From CAYWPG01 sp964460035 (GTDB lineage Bacteria; Pseudomonadota; Gammaproteobacteria; Nitrococcales; AK92): a DNA stretch of 64,000 nt. The stretch covers positions 9,834-73,833 of the forward strand of contig CAYWPG010000015.1 of assembly GCA_964460035.1 (NCBI GenBank). Reading direction: 5' to 3'. The notes beneath the pieces are model-generated. The model made no database searches. It saw only the letters and a list, made by a program, of their open reading frames with translations, and was not told the origin of the DNA. The position numbers and the translations under genes were made by a program. Shown here piece after piece: positions 34,627 to 43,482 of this stretch; within the stretch, counting starts at the first letter, position 1, and each line of letters opens with the position of its first letter.

Positions 34627-34763
34627 CCACAGGACCTGCCGCCCCCCGCCGATCGGCTCCTAAGCCGCATCACTGCTTGCTTCGCACGGGTCGGCCCGCC
34701 GCTTGCAAAAGAAGGGGCGACAGGCACACCGAGCCTGAGACAACAGCTACGACCAGGAACATC

Positions 34764-35864
34764 ATGCGGGTCTTGTTCATATTCACGAAGATCGACCGTG
34801 GCGAATGCCACATGGTGCTAGGGCTGCACCGCCACGGCATAGCGGTCACGGTCGTTTGCCAGGAAGACGCCCAGTTGCGCGAGCCGCTGGCGGCGGCCGG
34901 CATCCCGGTGCGCCTCTTGCGCTTTCGCTCGCGGCGCGACGGCCGGAGCATTCGGGAACTGCGGCGAATCATTGCGGCCGAGTCCCCGGACATCGTCCAC
35001 GTTTTCACCAAACTCGCGCTATCCAATGCTTTGGTCGCCCTCAAGGGGCACAGAGCGCGCTTGGTGGCGTATCGCGGCATCGTCGGCAACATCAGCTACC
35101 TGGACCCCACCTCGTGGCTGAGCTTTCTTCATCCCCGGGTGGATGCGCACATCTGCGTTGCCGAAGCGGTGCGCCGCTACCTGTTGAGTGTGCGCCTGTT
35201 CGGGCTGCGTATTCCGCCCGAGAAGGTGGTGACCATCCACAAAGGCCACGAGCTCGACTGGTATCGCCAGGAGCGGCGACCGGATCTTGCCTCTCTCGGC
35301 ATCCCCGCCGGAGCGCCGGTAATCGGCTGTGTGGCTCGAATGCGCCCGCGCAAGGGCGTGCCGGTACTGATAGAGGCCTTCTCCAGGCTGCCGGCGACGC
35401 TGGGCGCCCACCTGGTACTGATAGGCGCCATCGAAGACTGGCGAATCCCGCGCGCCATCGCTCGCAGCGCAGTTCGCAACCGTATCCACTGCCTGGGCTA
35501 TCGCAGCGATGCCGCGGCACTGGCCGGGGCGTTCGATGTTTTCGTACTGCCTACCCTGCGTCGCGAAGGCCTGCCGCGCGCGGTAATCGAAAGCATGGCG
35601 CAGGGGGTAGCGGTGGTGGTCACCGCGGCCGGGGGCAGTCCGGAACTGATCGAGGACGGCGTCAGCGGCCGGGTGATCAAGCCGGGGCACGCTGCCGAGC
35701 TGACGCAGGCGCTGTTGGAGCTGCTCAGCGACGACGAGCGCCGGCAGCGCTACGGCAGCGCCGCTCAGGAGCGCATCGCCACCCGCTTCAATGTGGAACT
35801 CACCGTTCAGAAAACGCTGGCCGTCTATCGGCGTCTGCTCGGGCGGGCGGAGGTCAGCGCATGA
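34764..35864 (+). CDS. Glycosyltransferase family 4 (lipopolysaccharide/polysaccharide synthesis)
   Basis: A protein of 366 residues. ATG 34764 follows CAGGAAC; the frame is open upstream without support. MRVLFIFTKIDRGECHMVLGLHRHG starts the GT-B N-domain. GCVARMRPRKGVPVLIEAFSRL and ALAGAFDVFVLPTLRREGLPRAVIESMAQGVAVVVTAAGGSPELIEDGVSG are the GT4 nucleotide-sugar site with E-x7-E. It adds a sugar in envelope polysaccharide synthesis. First gene of a six-gene plus-strand group; its stop overlaps the next start (ATGA). Confidence 0.9.
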   Translation: MRVLFIFTKIDRGECHMVLGLHRHGIAVTVVCQEDAQLREPLAAAGIPVRLLRFRSRRDGRSIRELRRIIAAESPDIVHVFTKLALSNALVALKGHRARLVAYRGIVGNISYLDPTSWLSFLHPRVDAHICVAEAVRRYLLSVRLFGLRIPPEKVVTIHKGHELDWYRQERRPDLASLGIPAGAPVIGCVARMRPRKGVPVLIEAFSRLPATLGAHLVLIGAIEDWRIPRAIARSAVRNRIHCLGYRSDAAALAGAFDVFVLPTLRREGLPRAVIESMAQGVAVVVTAAGGSPELIEDGVSGRVIKPGHAAELTQALLELLSDDERRQRYGSAAQERIATRFNVELTVQKTLAVYRRLLGRAEVSA

Positions 35865-36901
35865 GACGCCTTCTGTTTTACGTCACGCACGCATACTGCA
35901 TCGAGATTCTGCGGCCGCTGCAAAACGCGGCCCTCGCCCGCGGCGATCAGGTGTGCTGGTTTCTCGAACGCCCTGCCGCGGTACTGCCGCTGATGCGGCC
36001 GCACGAGCGGATACTGGCCACCGTGGCCGAGGTCAAGGCGTATGCCCCGGAAGCGGTTTTCGTGCCGGGCAATATGGTTCCCGACTTCTTCCCGGGCGTT
36101 AAGATCGGCCTGTTCCACGGCTTCAGCATAGGCAAGCGCAGCGAGAAACGGGGCCATTTCCGTATCCGCAATTGCTTCGATCTCTACCTCACCCAGGGGC
36201 CGGCCACCACCGAGAAATTCTCGGATCTCGCCCGGCGGCTGGGCCATTTCGCGGTCGTCGAAACTGGGTGGCCCAAGCTGGACCCCTTGTTCCAGGACGA
36301 TGTGGTAGAGCCGGCGGCCCACCGCCCGGTGGTGCTGTTCACCTCCACGTTCACCCCGCGCTTGTCGGCGGCGCGCGAGCTGCTGCCCGTAATAGACCGC
36401 CTTGCCCGGACACGAGATTGGCATTGGCTGCTGACGCTGCACCCGAAGATGGATGCTGAAACGGTAGCCGAATACCGCGCGCTGGAGCGCGACAACGTCA
36501 GCTTCTACCCGCCAGGCAATCTGGTCGCCCTCTACCGCAGAGCCGATGTGATGGTTTCCGATACCTCGTCGACCGTTCCGGAATTCCTGCTGCAGGGAAA
36601 AGCCGTCGTCACGCTGCGCAACCGGCAACCGGGGCCGCACCTGATCGACATACAGCACCCCGAGCAATTGCCCGCGGCAATAGAACAGGCATTGCGGCCT
36701 CCGCCGGAGTTGCGGCAGGCCATAGAGGACTACGCCAGGCGGATACATCCCTATAGGGACGGCCGCTCCAGCCAAAGAGTGCTGGCGGCCGTCGATGCCT
36801 TCATAGAAGGCGGCGGCCGCCAGCGGCTGCGCCGCAAGCCGCTGAACCTGATACGCAAGCTCAAGCTCAGGCACCGCTTCGCTTACTACCGCTGGAGCTA
36901 G
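35861..36901 (+). CDS. CDP-glycerol glycerophosphotransferase-like protein
   Basis: A protein of 346 residues, starting inside the previous gene's stop (ATGA). KIGLFHGFSIGKRSEKRGHFRIRNCFDLYLTQGPATTEKF, VVETGWPKLDPLF, WLLTLHPKM and VMVSDTSSTVPEFLLQGKAVVTLRN are blocks of the family that includes TagF-type teichoic acid polymerases (PF04464). In a Gram-negative this type modifies or extends surface glycans, possibly with a glycerol-phosphate or by glycosyl transfer. The basic C-terminus (RKPLNLIRKLKLRHR) suggests membrane attachment. Exact reaction unknown. Confidence 0.75.
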   Translation: MRRLLFYVTHAYCIEILRPLQNAALARGDQVCWFLERPAAVLPLMRPHERILATVAEVKAYAPEAVFVPGNMVPDFFPGVKIGLFHGFSIGKRSEKRGHFRIRNCFDLYLTQGPATTEKFSDLARRLGHFAVVETGWPKLDPLFQDDVVEPAAHRPVVLFTSTFTPRLSAARELLPVIDRLARTRDWHWLLTLHPKMDAETVAEYRALERDNVSFYPPGNLVALYRRADVMVSDTSSTVPEFLLQGKAVVTLRNRQPGPHLIDIQHPEQLPAAIEQALRPPPELRQAIEDYARRIHPYRDGRSSQRVLAAVDAFIEGGGRQRLRRKPLNLIRKLKLRHRFAYYRWS

Positions 36902-36947
36902 CGGCGCTGCCTGTTCCCTGAGGAATCGAACCGCGAGGAAATCGGTC

Positions 36948-37784
36948 TTGGCAAAACACCGGCATTCGCTCTCCGTCATCATCATCTCCTACAACGAGGA
37001 GGACCGCATTGAACGCTGCCTGGAGTCGGTCGCCCCCGTCGCCGATGAAATCATCGTCGTCGACAGCGGCAGCACGGATGCGACCGTCACCATCGCACGC
37101 CGCTACACCGACAAGGTTTTCGTTACCGACTGGCCGGGTTACGGGCCGCAGAAACAGCGTGCCCTGGAGCGAGCGACCGGCGACTGGGTGCTGTCCATCG
37201 ACTGCGACGAGGCGCTGGATGAGCGGATGCAGCATGCGCTGAAAGCGCTGCTCATGCAAATTCAGATTCCTCAGGTGGGCTTCAAGCTTCCCTGGGCCGT
37301 TACGATCTACGGCAAGCGCCTGGATTATGGCCGCAGCGCCCGCGCGCCGTTACGGCTGTTCCGTCGTCAAGGAGCGCGCTTCACCGCGGATCAGGTCCAC
37401 GAAACGGTGCAGCTCCCCGACGGGCCGATCGGCAAGCTGCCCGGTAGGCTGCTGCATTTCACGCACCGGGACTTCGGCCACGCGCTGCAGAAATCCGCCA
37501 AGTACGCCTGGCTGGGCGCGCAGAAGCGCTACGCGGCCGGCGTAAAGGGCGGCGGACTCTTTGTTGCGCTGCTGAGGTCGATTTGGGTGTTCCTGCACAT
37601 ATACGTGCTCAGGGGCGGCTTTCTCGACGGCCCGGTAGGATTCCTGGTCGCAGCCACCTACAGCCAGGGCGCTTTCAACAAGTACGCCGGGCTGTGGACC
37701 CTGCGGCGCATGGACCGCCTGTACGGCCGCGATGGGCGCAAACACTCCGCAACGCCCGCGCCGGCACGCGAGACGGCAAGGTAA
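36948..37784 (+). CDS. Glycosyltransferase family 2, WaaE/KdtX-like LPS core transferase
   Basis: A protein of 278 residues. LSVIIISYNEEDRIERCLESVAPVADEIIVVDSGSTDATVTIARR is the GT-A fold start, with DCDEAL as the metal-binding motif. GPQKQRALERATGDWVLSIDCDEALD matches the WaaE (core beta-1,4-glucosyltransferase) family, as does TFHR-like ERRGARFTADQVHE. I chose the TTG at 36948 with GAGGAAAT upstream, which gives MAKHRHSLSVII. It follows the previous gene by 46 bp. Confidence 0.87.
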   Translation: MAKHRHSLSVIIISYNEEDRIERCLESVAPVADEIIVVDSGSTDATVTIARRYTDKVFVTDWPGYGPQKQRALERATGDWVLSIDCDEALDERMQHALKALLMQIQIPQVGFKLPWAVTIYGKRLDYGRSARAPLRLFRRQGARFTADQVHETVQLPDGPIGKLPGRLLHFTHRDFGHALQKSAKYAWLGAQKRYAAGVKGGGLFVALLRSIWVFLHIYVLRGGFLDGPVGFLVAATYSQGAFNKYAGLWTLRRMDRLYGRDGRKHSATPAPARETAR

Positions 37785-37802
37785 CCGCGGGAGAACCGAT
37801 GC

Positions 37803-38729
37803 ATGCCTCAGTCCGCCGGTAACATCCACATCGCCGCCAGCTGCGACGATCGTTACGCCCAGCCCCTGGGCGTCATGCTGTACTCGCTGCTGCGCAACGC
37901 CCGTGAGCCGCAGCGCATCGAGTTCCACTTGATCGATGCCGGCATCGGTGCCGACAACCTGGCCCGCCTGCAGGAGCTGGCGCAGCGCTGGCAGGCGCGC
38001 CTGCGCCTCGTGCCGGTTCAGCCCGAAGCCTTCGCGGGGCTGCCGCGCCTGCGTTACGGCACTGCCATGTACTCGCGAATCATGCTGCCCGCGCTACTGG
38101 AGCGGCATGTTCGCAAAGTCATCTACTTGGATGCCGATACGGTGGTTCTTGGCGAGATCGAGCAGCTGTGGCAAGTGTCGCTGGCGCAACGCCCGCTGGC
38201 CGCGGTGGAGAATCTCTCGCCCAGCGCCCACCGCGATGCGGATCTGCCACGCCGGCACTATTTCAATTCCGGCGTCCTGCTGCTGGATCTGGACCGGTGG
38301 CGCCAGGCGCAGCTGCACAGCGAGGTCATGGCCTTTCTTGCACGCGAGGCGCACCGCCTGCGCTATCCGGATCAATCGGCCCTAAACAGCGTCCTGCATG
38401 GCCAGTGGACCCGATTGCCGCTGGTGTGGAACCAGCAAAGCGACATCTTCGGCGTTTACCGCAAACACTGTGCCGGATGCGGTTATGACGCGGAGGAGCT
38501 ACGCCGCGCGATGGCTGCTCCCGCTATCGTCCACTTCACCGGACCGCACAAGCCATGGCTGCGGCCCTGCTATCACCCTTTCGCCGCCTACTACCGCGCC
38601 TGCCTAGCCCGCACTCCGTGGACAACGGCGGAGTCCGAAGGCCTGCTTGCGCGGATTCGGGCGCTGCGCCATCCGCGCAAGCTGCTCCGCCAATACCGGC
38701 ACCGGCCCAGGCATCTGCCACTGCCATGA
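37803..38729 (+). CDS. Glycosyltransferase family 8 (LPS core hexosyltransferase), copy 1
   Basis: A protein of 308 residues. NIHIAASCDDRYAQPLGVMLYSLL, KVIYLDADTVVLGEIEQLW (DxD metal site), YFNSGVLLLDLDRWR, PDQSALNSVLHG and IVHFTGPHKPW are GT8 signatures shared with WaaI/WaaJ/RfaJ-type enzymes. GGGAGA precedes the ATG. The C-terminal HPRKLLRQYRHRPRH tail is basic, suggesting membrane contact. It likely adds glucose or galactose to core oligosaccharide. Stop overlaps the next start (ATGA). Confidence 0.9.
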   Translation: MPQSAGNIHIAASCDDRYAQPLGVMLYSLLRNAREPQRIEFHLIDAGIGADNLARLQELAQRWQARLRLVPVQPEAFAGLPRLRYGTAMYSRIMLPALLERHVRKVIYLDADTVVLGEIEQLWQVSLAQRPLAAVENLSPSAHRDADLPRRHYFNSGVLLLDLDRWRQAQLHSEVMAFLAREAHRLRYPDQSALNSVLHGQWTRLPLVWNQQSDIFGVYRKHCAGCGYDAEELRRAMAAPAIVHFTGPHKPWLRPCYHPFAAYYRACLARTPWTTAESEGLLARIRALRHPRKLLRQYRHRPRHLPLP

Positions 38730-40066
38730 CCACTGCGTCACTGCCGGAACCGATCGCGCCGGCAAGGCGGGCCGGCGTGGGCATAGCCGCCGCCCTGCTG
38801 TTCGGGCTCTGCGCCTGGCTATGGCGCGATCTCGCCCGCATCGCCGAGCTGCTGATAGTCGCCGCTCTGATCGCCAGCCCGGCATATCTGCGGTATCACC
38901 AGCATCGGGAATGGCTGTGCCGGGTGTTTATCGTCGCCTGCGCCTACATGCTGCTGATCAATCTGTGGGCGGCCAACGTCTGGCCGGATGTCGCCGGGAC
39001 GCAGGCGCGCTACACCCGCCATTATCTGAAGCTGTTCCTGTTCTTGCCCATAGGCTGGTGGCTGGCCGGCAATCAGCGCCTGGCATTCCTGCTGCTGGCC
39101 GCAACGGCAGCGGGAGCGGTGCTGGCAGCGCTGGCGAGCGGCGAGCTGCAACGGTTGCCGGAAATACTGAGCGGACGGCGCGCGGACTTCGGCTTTCGCA
39201 ACGCGCAGCACGCGGGCGTGGTTTTCGGCGCTCTGTTGCTTGGGCTGCTAGTCTTCGCCGGGCGCGTCTGGCATTGGCCTGGCTCCCGACCGGCAAGAAT
39301 TCTGGCGGCCATGATCTGGACTGCATTGCTGGCGATTGCGCTGGCTGCGGTGGTGGGAAGCCAGGCCAGGCAAGTCTGGCTGGCGCTGAGCATCAGTCTG
39401 GGGCTAGGCGGCGCTGCCGTCGCCCTGACGCTGATGCGCCAGCGACGACTGCTCGCGGCACGCGCTCCGCTGCTCGCTTGCGTGCTGACGCTGACCGCGC
39501 TGGCCGCGCTCCCCGGCTTTGGCGGCATACCGGAGACGCTGAGCAGCCGCTTAAGCGCCGAGCGCGATCAGCTTGCCTTGCTCGCCACAGGCAAGCTCGA
39601 TGCGTTGGCATACGGATCCATTGGAACCCGGATCCGGCAATGGCGCTTCGCGCTCGCCAGATTTGCCGAGCGTCCGCTGCCCGGCTGGGGGCCGGCCACC
39701 AAGCACCTGCTATTGGACGAGTCCGGACTCCAGCCCGCGCTGAAACGCTTTGGGCATTTCCACAACAGTTACCTCGAGCTCGGCGTGGCTTACGGGATCC
39801 CCGGCCTGCTTCTGCTGCCGCTACTGGTGGGCACGTTGTTGTATCGGTTGCTGCGCGCCTGGCGACGGGCCCTCGTACCCAACGACTGGGCCATGTTCGG
39901 CGGCCTCTCGCTGGTCTTCTTTCTGATCGTTAACGGGTTCGAGTCCTACGTGATGTATCGCACCGGCTACGTATATCTGGCCATCGTTGGCGGCGCCGTG
40001 TACGCCCTGCTGCTTCCAGGCGCCGCCACCCCCTTTCCTCGGCAACCTACAGAGATCGTTCAATGA
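38726..40066 (+). CDS. O-antigen ligase-like polytopic membrane protein (WaaL/RfaL family)
   Basis: A protein of 446 residues with about 12 hydrophobic segments. I chose ATG 38726, overlapping the GT8 stop; the frame extends upstream within GT8. A large periplasmic loop (about 280-350) contains RIRQWRFALARFAERPLPGWGP and GHFHNSYLELGVAYGIPGLLLL; the Arg and the FHNSYLE His are typical of the Wzy_C ligase family. It would join O-polysaccharide or another glycan to lipid A-core in the periplasm. A polymerase role (Wzy) is the main alternative. Confidence 0.82.
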   Translation: MTTASLPEPIAPARRAGVGIAAALLFGLCAWLWRDLARIAELLIVAALIASPAYLRYHQHREWLCRVFIVACAYMLLINLWAANVWPDVAGTQARYTRHYLKLFLFLPIGWWLAGNQRLAFLLLAATAAGAVLAALASGELQRLPEILSGRRADFGFRNAQHAGVVFGALLLGLLVFAGRVWHWPGSRPARILAAMIWTALLAIALAAVVGSQARQVWLALSISLGLGGAAVALTLMRQRRLLAARAPLLACVLTLTALAALPGFGGIPETLSSRLSAERDQLALLATGKLDALAYGSIGTRIRQWRFALARFAERPLPGWGPATKHLLLDESGLQPALKRFGHFHNSYLELGVAYGIPGLLLLPLLVGTLLYRLLRAWRRALVPNDWAMFGGLSLVFFLIVNGFESYVMYRTGYVYLAIVGGAVYALLLPGAATPFPRQPTEIVQ

Positions 40067-41022
40067 ATAGCAACCGCGAAACGCCCCAGGAGCACACGAT
40101 CCGTGTGGTCGCCAGCAGCGACCAAGGCTATGCACGTCATCTTGGCGTCATGTTCGCTTCCGTGCTCGCCAACGCGGCGCAGCCCCACCGGTATCGATTA
40201 TTCGTCATAGACGGCGGGATCGAACCGGCCACCCGCCGGGCGATAACCGCAGAGGTGAGCCGGCGCGGCGCCACCGTGGAGTTTCTGCAGCTGGACCGAG
40301 AGCTGTATTCCAATATGCCGCTGCGCCGCAAGATGACGGCGGCCGCGTACTACCGCATCTCGATACCGGAGCTGTTCGACTCCTCGGTCAGCCGCGTCAT
40401 CTACCTGGACTGCGACCTTATCGTCAAAGCCGATCTGGCCGAGCTGTGGCACACCCCGCTCAATGGCCGCCACCTCGGCGCGGTGGAGAACATTTCCAAC
40501 TCCACCTACCGCGCGTCCGGACTCGCGCAGGAGCAGTATTTCAACTCGGGCGTGATGCTCATCGATCTGGATCTGTGGCGCCGAGACGACATTCCAGGCC
40601 AAGTCCGCGAGTTCAAGCTCCGTTACCCGCACAAGATCGTAACGAACGACCAATGCGCGCTGAACGGCGTCTTGCATGACAAGTGGCAGAGGCTGCCGCT
40701 GCGCTGGAATCAGCAGTCCGGCCTTTACCGAGCGACCAAGCAATTACGCCACTTCCCGCCCGAGGAAGTCGAAGCGGCGCTATGGGCGCCGGCGATTATT
40801 CACTACGTGGGCGCGGCCAAGCCCTGGAAGTACCTGTGCTTTCACCCGTTGGCGGGAGAATACCGCCGCTATCTCGATCAAACCGTGTGGGCGGGCACAG
40901 GGCCGGAAGGAAAGAATCTGGCAGCGGCAATCAAGCGCTGCCTGTCGCCCAGGCTGGTGAAGAAGCGGCTGCGCCAGCAACGCTGGCAGCGGCGCTACGA
41001 CGAACGCGGGATCTTTGCCTAG
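40063..41022 (+). CDS. Glycosyltransferase family 8 (LPS core hexosyltransferase), copy 2
   Basis: A protein of 319 residues, clearly homologous to the GT8 at 37.8 kb (VVASSDQGYARHLGVMFASVL, YLDCDLIVKADLAELWHTPL, YFNSGVMLIDLDLWRR, DQCALNGVLHDKWQRLPLRWNQQS, IIHYVGAAKPW). The metal motif is DCD instead of DAD. The start overlaps the ligase stop (ATGA), so all three are coupled. The gene ends 11 bp before the convergent sigma-54 activator gene. Confidence 0.9.
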   Translation: MNSNRETPQEHTIRVVASSDQGYARHLGVMFASVLANAAQPHRYRLFVIDGGIEPATRRAITAEVSRRGATVEFLQLDRELYSNMPLRRKMTAAAYYRISIPELFDSSVSRVIYLDCDLIVKADLAELWHTPLNGRHLGAVENISNSTYRASGLAQEQYFNSGVMLIDLDLWRRDDIPGQVREFKLRYPHKIVTNDQCALNGVLHDKWQRLPLRWNQQSGLYRATKQLRHFPPEEVEAALWAPAIIHYVGAAKPWKYLCFHPLAGEYRRYLDQTVWAGTGPEGKNLAAAIKRCLSPRLVKKRLRQQRWQRRYDERGIFA

Positions 41023-41033
41023 CCCGCGGGACG

Positions 41034-42596
41034 TCATCCTTTACGGCCCAAACCGATCCGGAAAGGCGTGGGGTCGACTCCCAGCTTGCGCATGCGCGCG
41101 CGCAAGGTGTGCGGGTTGATTTTGAGTAGATCCGCAGCCCCGCCAATGCCCTCGATGCGCCCCCGGGTCAGCTCCAGCGCCGCTTCGATGTGGCGCCGCA
41201 TCGCCGCGTCCAGGCTCAGGAAGGCGTTATCGCCACTCTGGGCCGGCTCGGTCTGCGCGCTGGTGGGCGCCGCCGCGGAGATGGGCGCCGCGCCCAGAGC
41301 GAGATCCACCCGCAGACCGGTACCTGCGCCCAGAATCGCAGCACGCTCGATCACGGCGATCAACTCGCGGACATTCCCCGGCCAGGGGTAATTCTGCAGC
41401 AGGCGGATGTCCGCCGGCGTGGGCAGCTGCGGCGGCAGCCCAAGCCTGCGCGCCGCGCGCTCGGCGAAATGGTGGGCCAGTGCCGGCAGATCGGCTAAGC
41501 GTGCGCGCAGCGGCGGCAGCTCGATAGGGAACACCGCGATGCGATACCACAGATCCTCGCGAAAGGTTCCGTCGCGTACCATGGCGCGCAAATCGCGGTG
41601 GGTAGCGGCGATGATGCGAACATCCACATGCAGCTCACGCTCCCCGCCCACACGCCGCAGGCTGCCGTCCTGCAATACTCGCAGCAGACGCACCTGTGCC
41701 GACAGGGGCAGCTCGCCGACTTCGTCCAAGAACAAGGTGCCGCCGTCGGCCCGCTCGAACCAGCCCTGACGGGCACCGGTCGCACCGGTAAAACTGCCCT
41801 TCTCGTGGCCGAACAGCTCGGAGTCGATCAGATCCGCCGGAATGGCGCCGCAATTGACCCGCAGGAACGGGCCGTCGGCGCGACGCGAGCCCTCGTGAAT
41901 CGCTCTAGCGATCACCTCTTTGCCGGTACCGGTCTCGCCTAACAGCAACACCGACAGATCCGAGGATGCCACCAGCCCGACCCGCTCCATTACGTGCCGC
42001 AGCCCTTGCCGCGCGCCTACCACGGACTCATGCAGACTCTCGCGCCCAAGCCTGTGCAAAAGGGCAACGCGGTCAGCCTCGGCTGCGGCGCGCGACACCT
42101 CTATGCCATGGATGCGCTGATGATTGGCCACTGCCACCGCCAAGGGCTCGCGCAGCGTGCTCAGCAGCGAACCATCTCTATCCCGAGGCGGGCGCGCAAC
42201 CACAATCAAAGCGAATAGGACGACTCCCTGCGCTTCCCCTAGCGGTACGGCCCAGGCAGTGCGGCCGTCTTCCGGAACGATCGTCTTCGCCCCCGGCACC
42301 TGCGTCGTAGCCTCGGTAGCGGTGCCCCCCCACTCCCGCAGGCGCTCGCTCGCCTCCAGCCTCAGCGCTCGGTCCAGCGCCGGCAGCTCGCCCTCGGAGG
42401 CCACCGCCTCCGGCACAAGACGGGATTCGAGGAGCTGATACACGGCTATCCCGAGCACGCGCAGCCGCGGAGCCAGCTGTTTTCTCAAAGCAGGCAACAA
42501 GGCCGTCAGATCCGGATGGCGAGCAACCTCCCTCCACACTGCGTGGGAGAGCAACTCCACCTCGCTGCCGATAGGGAATGCCTCGCCTACACCCAC
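41034..42596 (-). CDS. Sigma-54-dependent enhancer-binding protein, paralogue 1
   Basis: A protein of about 520 residues. An N-terminal sensory region (about 1-190, GAF-like in position, not clearly assignable) is followed by a sigma-54 activator AAA+ domain: Walker A GETGTGKE, GSFTGA loop contacting sigma-54, Walker B GGTLFLDEVGELP, and R-finger region. A Fis-type helix-turn-helix ends the protein (GGAADLLKINPHTLRARMRKLGV). There is no receiver domain. GTG 42596 has GGAGGGG upstream and overlaps the EAL gene's end by 10 bp. It is a likely regulator of the sulfur promoters in this window. Confidence 0.9.
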   Translation of the reverse strand: MGVGEAFPIGSEVELLSHAVWREVARHPDLTALLPALRKQLAPRLRVLGIAVYQLLESRLVPEAVASEGELPALDRALRLEASERLREWGGTATEATTQVPGAKTIVPEDGRTAWAVPLGEAQGVVLFALIVVARPPRDRDGSLLSTLREPLAVAVANHQRIHGIEVSRAAAEADRVALLHRLGRESLHESVVGARQGLRHVMERVGLVASSDLSVLLLGETGTGKEVIARAIHEGSRRADGPFLRVNCGAIPADLIDSELFGHEKGSFTGATGARQGWFERADGGTLFLDEVGELPLSAQVRLLRVLQDGSLRRVGGERELHVDVRIIAATHRDLRAMVRDGTFREDLWYRIAVFPIELPPLRARLADLPALAHHFAERAARRLGLPPQLPTPADIRLLQNYPWPGNVRELIAVIERAAILGAGTGLRVDLALGAAPISAAAPTSAQTEPAQSGDNAFLSLDAAMRRHIEAALELTRGRIEGIGGAADLLKINPHTLRARMRKLGVDPTPFRIGLGRKG

Positions 42597-43390
42597 GACC
42601 GCCCCTCCGCCGCAAGCTCGCCCTGTTCCACGACGATATCGCTGACCCGAGCCATCCACTTGCGCTCCAGCGCTGCAGGCAGCGGCTCCAGCCACAGCCC
42701 GATGGCATGGGCCCGTAACCGCGCGGCAGCAGCGAGCACGCTGTCGTCATGCACCGCCAGCTCCAGCAGCGCGGCCGCCGGCGCCGCCCAGCTGATTCCC
42801 AGTTCCGGTAACGCCGAATCGTGCAGGTTCTCTTCGGACAGCCCGCCCGCCAGAATCCGGTAGCCCCGCTCGGCGAAACTGCGCGCCGCGTGCCTTGCGT
42901 GCGCGTCGGCAAGCAGTGCGCTGCCCTCGATTCGCAGAATGATCTGCCCGGGCAAGAGCCCCAAGCGCGCCAGCAGTTGCTCGAACCACTGGCCGTGCTG
43001 CTCGGGCACGGCGGCCAGGTGCCGCACGTGCACATCCAGCACCAGCCTTTCGCCCGCTTCGGATCGGCGGTTGAGGTGATAGAGCGCATGCAAGGTGCGC
43101 AGGAAGCGATCCAGGAAAATCACGTCGTCCGCCTCCCAAGCATGCAGGAAAAGTCCCTCCGCACTCAGGCGAGTCCCGCGCGGCCCCAATACGGTGAGGC
43201 GTGCGCGGCGGGCGAACGGCCTGCCATTGCAAAGCACCGGCAGCTGAAAAGGCAGCAGTCGCATGCCGGCGACCTCGGCGCTGAGCTTGCCGTGATCGAG
43301 CCGCAACATCGCCTTATGCCCCAGCGCGGCAAGGGGGTGGATATTAGGGAGGTATTGGTTCAGATAGTTGACGATTTGAGTAAGCGGCAT
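42587..43390 (-). CDS. Degenerate EAL-domain protein
   Basis: A protein of 267 residues from ATG 43390 (GAGGG upstream). The layout follows EAL phosphodiesterases (SAEGLFLHAW near the EAL position; LVLDVHVRHLAAVPEQHGQWFEQLLARLGLLPGQIILRIEGSALL; FAERGYRILAGGL), but catalytic motifs are lost: the EAL motif is EGL, the EITES motif is RIEGS, and the DDFGTGYSS loop is AGGLSEENL. It therefore probably does not hydrolyse c-di-GMP and may bind a ligand or partner. Immediately upstream of, and overlapping, the sigma-54 activator, so it may sense a signal for it. Confidence 0.72.
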   Translation of the reverse strand: MPLTQIVNYLNQYLPNIHPLAALGHKAMLRLDHGKLSAEVAGMRLLPFQLPVLCNGRPFARRARLTVLGPRGTRLSAEGLFLHAWEADDVIFLDRFLRTLHALYHLNRRSEAGERLVLDVHVRHLAAVPEQHGQWFEQLLARLGLLPGQIILRIEGSALLADAHARHAARSFAERGYRILAGGLSEENLHDSALPELGISWAAPAAALLELAVHDDSVLAAAARLRAHAIGLWLEPLPAALERKWMARVSDIVVEQGELAAEGRSWV

Positions 43391-43482
43391 GCTCGTGCCC
43401 TCGAACTGAAGCGGAACTTGCGATGACCGCAATAGGGCCATCCGGCGAATCGGAGCCGTTGGGCGGACCTAACAACATGCGT

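Larger units (their letters stand above)
34417..34763. other. 347-bp divergent regulatory region
   Basis: It separates the AraC gene (minus) from the glycosyltransferase operon (plus). It holds a sigma-54 promoter facing the AraC gene and three copies of the 16-bp palindrome (listed separately). No gene is visible. The promoter of the glycosyltransferase operon was not identified. Confidence 0.6.
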
